This document shows positions 1-5,805 of a stretch of 5,805 nucleotides of DNA, one piece after another. The DNA is taken from positions 65,957 through 71,761 of the forward strand of contig KL569420.1 of NCBI GenBank assembly GCA_000715685.1, read 5' to 3'. Position numbers and translations under genes: made by a program. This DNA comes from Streptomyces lilacinus. GTDB taxonomy: Bacteria; Actinomycetota; Actinomycetes; Streptomycetales; Streptomycetaceae. The notes under the pieces were generated by a model, which worked only from the letters and a program-made list of their open reading frames with translations, made no database searches and was not told the DNA's origin. Numbering within the stretch: position 1 is the stretch's first letter; each line of letters opens with the position of its first letter.

Positions 1-291
1 GGCCTGGAAGAGCTGGCCGATGGCGTTGACGATCGTCAGCAGCAGGGAGAAGAAGCCCACCGCCACGAACCAGTGCGCGACGCCGACGACGCCCCAGCGG
101 TTCATTCGTGTGTGGCCGAGGAATTCCTTGGCAACGGTGACGGTGCGCTGCGTGGGATCGTCGGTGCGGGTTCCTGCGGGTACGGGCTGGCCCAGCCGCA
201 CGAAGCGGTAGATCTGCAGGATGGCACGGCCGAACAGCGCGACGCCGACCGCGATGAGGACCAGCGACACAATGATCGCGGCGAGTTGCAT
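1..291 (-). CDS. Membrane Fe-S-binding reductase, EtfD/heterodisulfide-reductase-like, N-terminal part (partial)
   Basis: This is the first 97 codons of a minus-strand gene that continues beyond the left edge without a stop. The start is ATG at 291, preceded by a GAGGAG ribosome binding site seven bases upstream. Seen: residues 1-20 form a hydrophobic helix (starting MQLAAIIVSLVL), followed by a basic loop with YRFVRLGQPVPAGTRTDDP at about 28-46. The segment EFLGHTRMNRWGVVGVAHWF (56-75) carries His60 and His73, and a second membrane helix covers about 68-92. This matches, from memory, the start of the conserved actinobacterial '(Fe-S)-binding protein' family. That family has a NarI-like membrane cytochrome-b portion followed by ferredoxin-type and CCG cysteine domains. 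Its Mycobacterium tuberculosis member Rv0338c (EtfD) passes electrons from electron-transfer flavoprotein during fatty-acid beta-oxidation. Inferred: the same respiratory role here, with the two histidines as possible haem ligands. The Fe-S motifs lie outside the window, so the family call rests on the N-terminus alone. Confidence 0.8.
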   Translation of the reverse strand, partial: MQLAAIIVSLVLIAVGVALFGRAILQIYRFVRLGQPVPAGTRTDDPTQRTVTVAKEFLGHTRMNRWGVVGVAHWFVAVGFFSLLLTIVNAIGQLFQA

Positions 292-298
292 GGGTGGG

Positions 299-304
299 CT
301 CCTC
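299..304 (-). promoter_or_regulatory. Ribosome binding site of the Fe-S reductase gene
   Basis: The minus strand reads GAGGAG here, with a seven-base spacer (CCCACCC) before the ATG at 291. It fixes the start of the partial reductase gene, which is also where the N-terminal membrane helix begins. Confidence 0.8.
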
Positions 305-324
305 GGGCCTGAGAGAGCGAACTA

Positions 325-342
325 CTACTAACGGGTAACTTA
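325..342 (-). promoter_or_regulatory. Weak candidate -10 element and operator-like repeat for the Fe-S reductase
   Basis: On the minus strand TAAGTT (342-337) fits the TAnnnT pattern of a -10 hexamer about 45 bases before the ATG, but no good -35 is visible at the expected spacing. It overlaps TTACCCGTTAGTAG (338-325), which has a small TAC-N6-GTA dyad of the general shape bound by TetR-family repressors. This AT-richer stretch stands out within the 130-base gap between the NACHT gene and the reductase gene. The arms are only 3 bp, so it is a weak candidate, and no regulator can be named. Confidence 0.3.
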
Positions 343-421
343 TCCAGTCCGTACGAGACTACTCACTCTCTTGCGCGCGATATAGCCGCATCGCCGGTGA
401 TCTGTGTCGCTCAGGGCCGCC

Positions 422-3166
422 TTACCGCTGCGCTCGGCCGGCGTTCCGGAGCAGCTCCGGGAGGAGCAGGCGGCGGATGGGGTGGGCGTTGAGCCGGAGC
501 TTCTCCTCCCAGCTCTCCCTCCGTGCCAACAGCACCAACACTCCTGCGCCCAGTGCCGGCACGCCAAGGGCGGCGAAGAGGCCGTGCACCGGCGGCCCGG
601 TCATGCTCGCCACCAGGCCGTAGACGATCGCGGTGGCCGGCAGCGCCAGGCAGCCCGTCCGCGTCAGCCACCGCCGCAGCGGGGTGGGCCCGGGGACGGT
701 GGTCCCGGCAAACGCCCAGACATTCACATGGGCGGGCCCCTCGAAGGCGAGACAGATCACCGCCTTGAGCCGCAGGTGGCAGGGGAGCCTTGCGAGGTAC
801 GCGTTCCGCCGCGGGGACATGCCGGCAGAACGGAGCAGCTCCAGGGCATGGGCGAGAACGGCGGTTTCGTCGGCGCCTTCCGGCAGCGCTTCCTGCAGAG
901 CGGCGCTCGGCGGCCGCGTGATGTTCTCCGTCGGTCCGACCCCCACAGGGTGCGACACGACACTCAGCGCGGCCATGATCCTCGGGTCGGGATTGGGCAG
1001 GCCCTCTCCGAGCGGCCACCCGGCGTGCAAGGAGCGCTGGAGGACCCAGGCGATGCGTCCCGCGACGGCCGTCAGACGGTCGTCGGCCCCGCGGGCGAAC
1101 GGTCCCCACACCCAGGGCAACCAATTCCTCGAACCGGGGTCCACGGGCGCCGTCCTCAGCTCCTCCTCGATATCGGGAACGGTGATCAGCTCGCCCAGGT
1201 GCACGGCACACCGGAAGAGCTCGTCCGACGGTCGCTCCGACCACAGCAGATCGTTCAGCGCCAGCGCGGCCTTCGGCGTGCGGATCCGCCACAGCCCTTC
1301 GACGGCCCAGGGCGTTCCGTTCTCCGCCGGCCGCCTCAGCGCGGGCACCGCGATGTCCCCCATGGACGCCAGGGCTTCCTGCGCGGCCCGCCCCGGCGTC
1401 TCGGCGAGCGCCTCCGCCGCCTTCGGCAGATTGGTCGCCGCCAGGGCCCGGCACGCTGCGGCGGCGCGGGACGAGCCCCCCGCCGCCCTCACGGTCTCCC
1501 GCAGGAACGCGAAGACCCGTGTCCCCCGCGGCCTCCGGTCCGCCGCCACCAGCGCGAACGCCGCCGTCAGGGGGGCCTCCACGAACGGATCGCCACTTGT
1601 TCCCAGCCGTCTGCGGAACTCCCCGATGATTGCCTCGGCCAGCCCCTCGTCCACCACCAGCGCATCCGCCAGGCACTGGAACGCAAGCAACGCGTCCCCC
1701 GCGTACACCGCCCGCACGACCTCCGTGCAGTCCCGCGCCTCCACCCCGCACCACAGGCGCACCGCCTCCCGCCAGGCCGCCGGATCCGCGCGGTAGCGCC
1801 TCAGCAGGCCTTCCGGGTCCGCCGCGAGCGCACACGCGGCCGCGTACTCCTGCAACGTCAGGTGCGCGAACTGATAGCGCTCACCGTTGTCCACGGACAG
1901 CAACAGCCCGCTCCGGTCGGCGATCTCCCGCAGCACGTCCTCCGCCATGGCCTCGTCCTGGCCCTGCGCCCGCAGCACCTCCCGTACGGTCTCCAGGACC
2001 TCCCGCTCCGGCCGCGCGAGCCGGTCGTGGCTGCCCGACGGGACGTCCTGGGCGGCCAGGGCCAGCGCCTGCAGCACCGCCTTCTTCAGTGGGAACGCAA
2101 ACCGCGGTTGACGGCGTCGGTCCATGAGCAGGTTGTCCACGACCTGCTTGTAGAAGTCGGCCCGCGTGTGCGGCAGCACCTGGTCCGTGCCCGCGTACAC
2201 GTAGCTGTAGAGGTACGCGATCATCGTCAGCAGCAGCGGATTGCGCGCCAGCGGCATCAGCTGCGGCGTGTCCCGCAACGCCCCCAGCAACTGTTCCACC
2301 GTGTCGTCCGCCATGCCTTCCGGCCAGGGCCAGCCGCCCAGGAAGCGGCGGATCAGATGCTCGTCGAAGTCCTGCACCCGCAGTGTCTGGTGGAACTGGT
2401 CGGCGAACCCGCCGTCGTAGACGGCCACGCGGCAGGTGACGACGATCCGGCACTCGCCGTACCGCTGCGCGAAGTCCTTGATCCGGTCCACGGCCTGGTC
2501 CCGGTGGTCGCTCGCCACCTCGTCCAGGCCGTCGAAGTACAGGGCGAGATCGCCCCGCTCCAGGGCCCGGGCCACCCACTTGTCCGCCCGCGGGAACTCG
2601 TGCCGTCCGAAGTGGTCGGCGATGTGCTGCTCTAGGCTCCACTCCGGCTTCTTGTTGAGCCGGTGGAGCTCCAGCAGGACCGGTACGTCCGTGAGGTCGG
2701 CCAGGTCCACGCGTGGCTTCCCGCGCGCCCGCCGGCCCGGCCGTAGCCGTCCCTTCGCCCACATCAGGGCCTCGTGCCGCAGCAGCATCGTCTTGCCCGC
2801 GCCGGGCACGCCCAGCACCACGCTGTGGGGCTCCCGGTGCAGCGTTGCGGCGATCTCCCCCGGACGCGGCGAGGAGGCCTCCGCACACCGCAGCGGCACG
2901 TACACCGACTCCATCGGCAGCTTCAGCGCGTCATCGGCCTGGAACGACACCGCGAATTTGCTGTGGCGCGCGTGCAGCTCCCGTACGTACCGCGCGAGTG
3001 CCGTTCGCCGCAGCAGCCGGCTCCCCGCCAGCCGGGCGTAGAAGAAGTCGGCGGCTTGTTTGAGTCGCGCCTCCAGCCAACTTTTCGCGGCGGCGCCGAC
3101 GACGGCCAGGACGGCTCCGCCGAGCCAGGGGACCCACTGCGGTAGGTCCGACAAGAAGTGCGGCAC
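422..3166 (-). CDS. NACHT-domain STAND NTPase with terminal membrane helices
   Basis: A 914-residue protein read from GTG at 3166, with stop TAA at 424-422. Seen: a hydrophobic helix at about 11-27. A conserved pre-NACHT segment follows (RYVRELHARHSKF at 59-71, MESVYVPLR at 85-93). Walker A is GVPGAGKT at 119-126. Walker B is LALYFDGLDE at 207-216, with the NACHT-type DGLDE. A sensor-like IVVTCR ends at Arg246, and MPLARNPLLLTMIAYLY (304-320) and YQFAHLTLQEYAAA (431-444) are typical NACHT helical/winged-helix landmarks. Residues 450-800 are helical and HEAT-like, clearest at 593-642. Two more hydrophobic segments lie at about 838-857 and 860-881, then a basic tail. Known: STAND NACHT ATPases are signal-triggered oligomerising switches, and several bacterial ones defend against phages. 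Inferred: a membrane-anchored sensor whose ligand is read by the C-terminal repeats. No nuclease, protease or TIR effector was recognised. The frame is open up to a GTG at 3361, but that start would run through the dnaK promoter and lacks an SD. The NACHT call is secure; function is unknown. Confidence 0.93.
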   Translation of the reverse strand: MPHFLSDLPQWVPWLGGAVLAVVGAAAKSWLEARLKQAADFFYARLAGSRLLRRTALARYVRELHARHSKFAVSFQADDALKLPMESVYVPLRCAEASSPRPGEIAATLHREPHSVVLGVPGAGKTMLLRHEALMWAKGRLRPGRRARGKPRVDLADLTDVPVLLELHRLNKKPEWSLEQHIADHFGRHEFPRADKWVARALERGDLALYFDGLDEVASDHRDQAVDRIKDFAQRYGECRIVVTCRVAVYDGGFADQFHQTLRVQDFDEHLIRRFLGGWPWPEGMADDTVEQLLGALRDTPQLMPLARNPLLLTMIAYLYSYVYAGTDQVLPHTRADFYKQVVDNLLMDRRRQPRFAFPLKKAVLQALALAAQDVPSGSHDRLARPEREVLETVREVLRAQGQDEAMAEDVLREIADRSGLLLSVDNGERYQFAHLTLQEYAAACALAADPEGLLRRYRADPAAWREAVRLWCGVEARDCTEVVRAVYAGDALLAFQCLADALVVDEGLAEAIIGEFRRRLGTSGDPFVEAPLTAAFALVAADRRPRGTRVFAFLRETVRAAGGSSRAAAACRALAATNLPKAAEALAETPGRAAQEALASMGDIAVPALRRPAENGTPWAVEGLWRIRTPKAALALNDLLWSERPSDELFRCAVHLGELITVPDIEEELRTAPVDPGSRNWLPWVWGPFARGADDRLTAVAGRIAWVLQRSLHAGWPLGEGLPNPDPRIMAALSVVSHPVGVGPTENITRPPSAALQEALPEGADETAVLAHALELLRSAGMSPRRNAYLARLPCHLRLKAVICLAFEGPAHVNVWAFAGTTVPGPTPLRRWLTRTGCLALPATAIVYGLVASMTGPPVHGLFAALGVPALGAGVLVLLARRESWEEKLRLNAHPIRRLLLPELLRNAGRAQR

Positions 3167-3191
3167 GGCCCTTCCCCCTCCCCCGAGGGCC
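3167..3191 (-). repeat. Inverted repeat (hairpin) abutting the NACHT start codon
   Basis: On the minus strand GGCCCT (3191-3186) pairs with AGGGCC (3172-3167) around a purine loop CGGGGGAGGGGGA. A seventh G-C pair would form between C at 3192 and the first G of the GTG codon, with possible G-U pairs beyond. If the arms are transcribed, the start codon lies at the base of the stem while the SD is exposed in the loop. This is a possible translational control element. The pairing is read directly; any function is inferred. Confidence 0.5.
3174..3181 (-). promoter_or_regulatory. Ribosome binding site deciding the NACHT start, in a hairpin loop
   Basis: The minus strand reads GGAGGGGG here, ending seven bases before the GTG at 3166. 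This supports 3166 over the upstream in-frame starts at 3289 (ATG, preceded by ACTCAATTCTT, no SD) and 3361 (GTG). The tract lies in the 13-base loop of an inverted repeat whose arms are at 3186-3191 and 3167-3172. Confidence 0.75.
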
Positions 3192-3193
3192 GC

Positions 3194-3199
3194 AGGATA
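3194..3199 (-). promoter_or_regulatory. Possible -10 element of the NACHT gene
   Basis: The minus strand reads TATCCT (TAnnnT) 28 bases before the GTG start. No convincing -35 lies 16-19 bases upstream, where the sequence is GC-rich (around GTGTCGCGGG). If used, transcription would begin near 3187, giving a leader of about 20 bases and leaving out part of the upstream arm of the hairpin at 3167-3191. It is the best -10 candidate in the leader but weakly supported. Confidence 0.35.
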
Positions 3200-3291
3200 G
3201 GTCTCGTTGACGGGCCCGCGACACCGAAACCTCCCCCCTGACCTGCAGAAACGATTCGCCTCCGCGCCGCCCTGCGCGAGACGTCGCATAA

Positions 3292-5805
<2,514 letters not shown>

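Noticed and set aside
411..1835. Long open frames in alternative minus-strand frames under the NACHT gene (also 1881-2888)
   Set aside because: They are Gly/Arg/Ala-rich shadows overlapping the NACHT frame, with no recognisable domain and no need for a frameshift, since the NACHT frame is intact throughout.
404..2635. A 743-codon plus-strand open frame opposite the NACHT gene
   Set aside because: Its translation is a low-complexity Arg/Pro/Gln/His-rich string with no motif, while the opposite strand encodes a clear NACHT protein. It is a by-product of high G+C codon bias.

Overview
The window looks like a high-G+C actinobacterial chromosome, almost certainly Streptomyces. The grounds are strong G/C bias at third codon positions, GTG starts, a Gram-positive-type DnaK lacking the long insert found in proteobacterial homologues, a dnaK-grpE gene order, and a perfect HspR operator (HAIR, CTTGAGT-N7-ACTCAAG) in front of dnaK. 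No species was assigned.

Layout from left to right. (1) Positions 1-291, minus strand: the first 97 residues of a membrane Fe-S oxidoreductase of the actinobacterial EtfD / heterodisulfide-reductase-like family, running off the left edge. (2) Positions 292-421: a short gap with the Shine-Dalgarno (SD) sequence of that gene and a weak promoter/operator candidate; no convincing terminator was seen. (3) Positions 422-3166, minus strand: a 914-residue NACHT-type STAND NTPase with an N-terminal membrane helix, a complete set of NTPase motifs, a long helical (HEAT-like) region and a C-terminal pair of membrane helices. (4) Positions 3167-3384: a divergent control region. It holds two HspR inverted repeats bracketing a TTGACA-type promoter for dnaK and, on the other strand, an SD-containing hairpin and a possible -10 element for the NACHT gene. 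(5) Positions 3385-5244, plus strand: complete dnaK (619 aa). (6) Positions 5241-5805, plus strand: the first 188 residues of grpE, overlapping dnaK by 4 bases and running off the right edge.

DnaK and GrpE form the classic chaperone / nucleotide-exchange-factor pair. In Streptomyces the operon is known to continue with dnaJ and hspR, and HspR represses it through HAIR sites with DnaK as co-repressor; dnaJ and hspR are not in this window. The NACHT protein is the least characterised item. It belongs to the superfamily that includes bacterial anti-phage NLR-like sensors, but it has no recognisable nuclease, protease or TIR effector, and its immediate neighbour is the heat-shock operon. Any defensive role, and any functional link to the chaperones, is inference.
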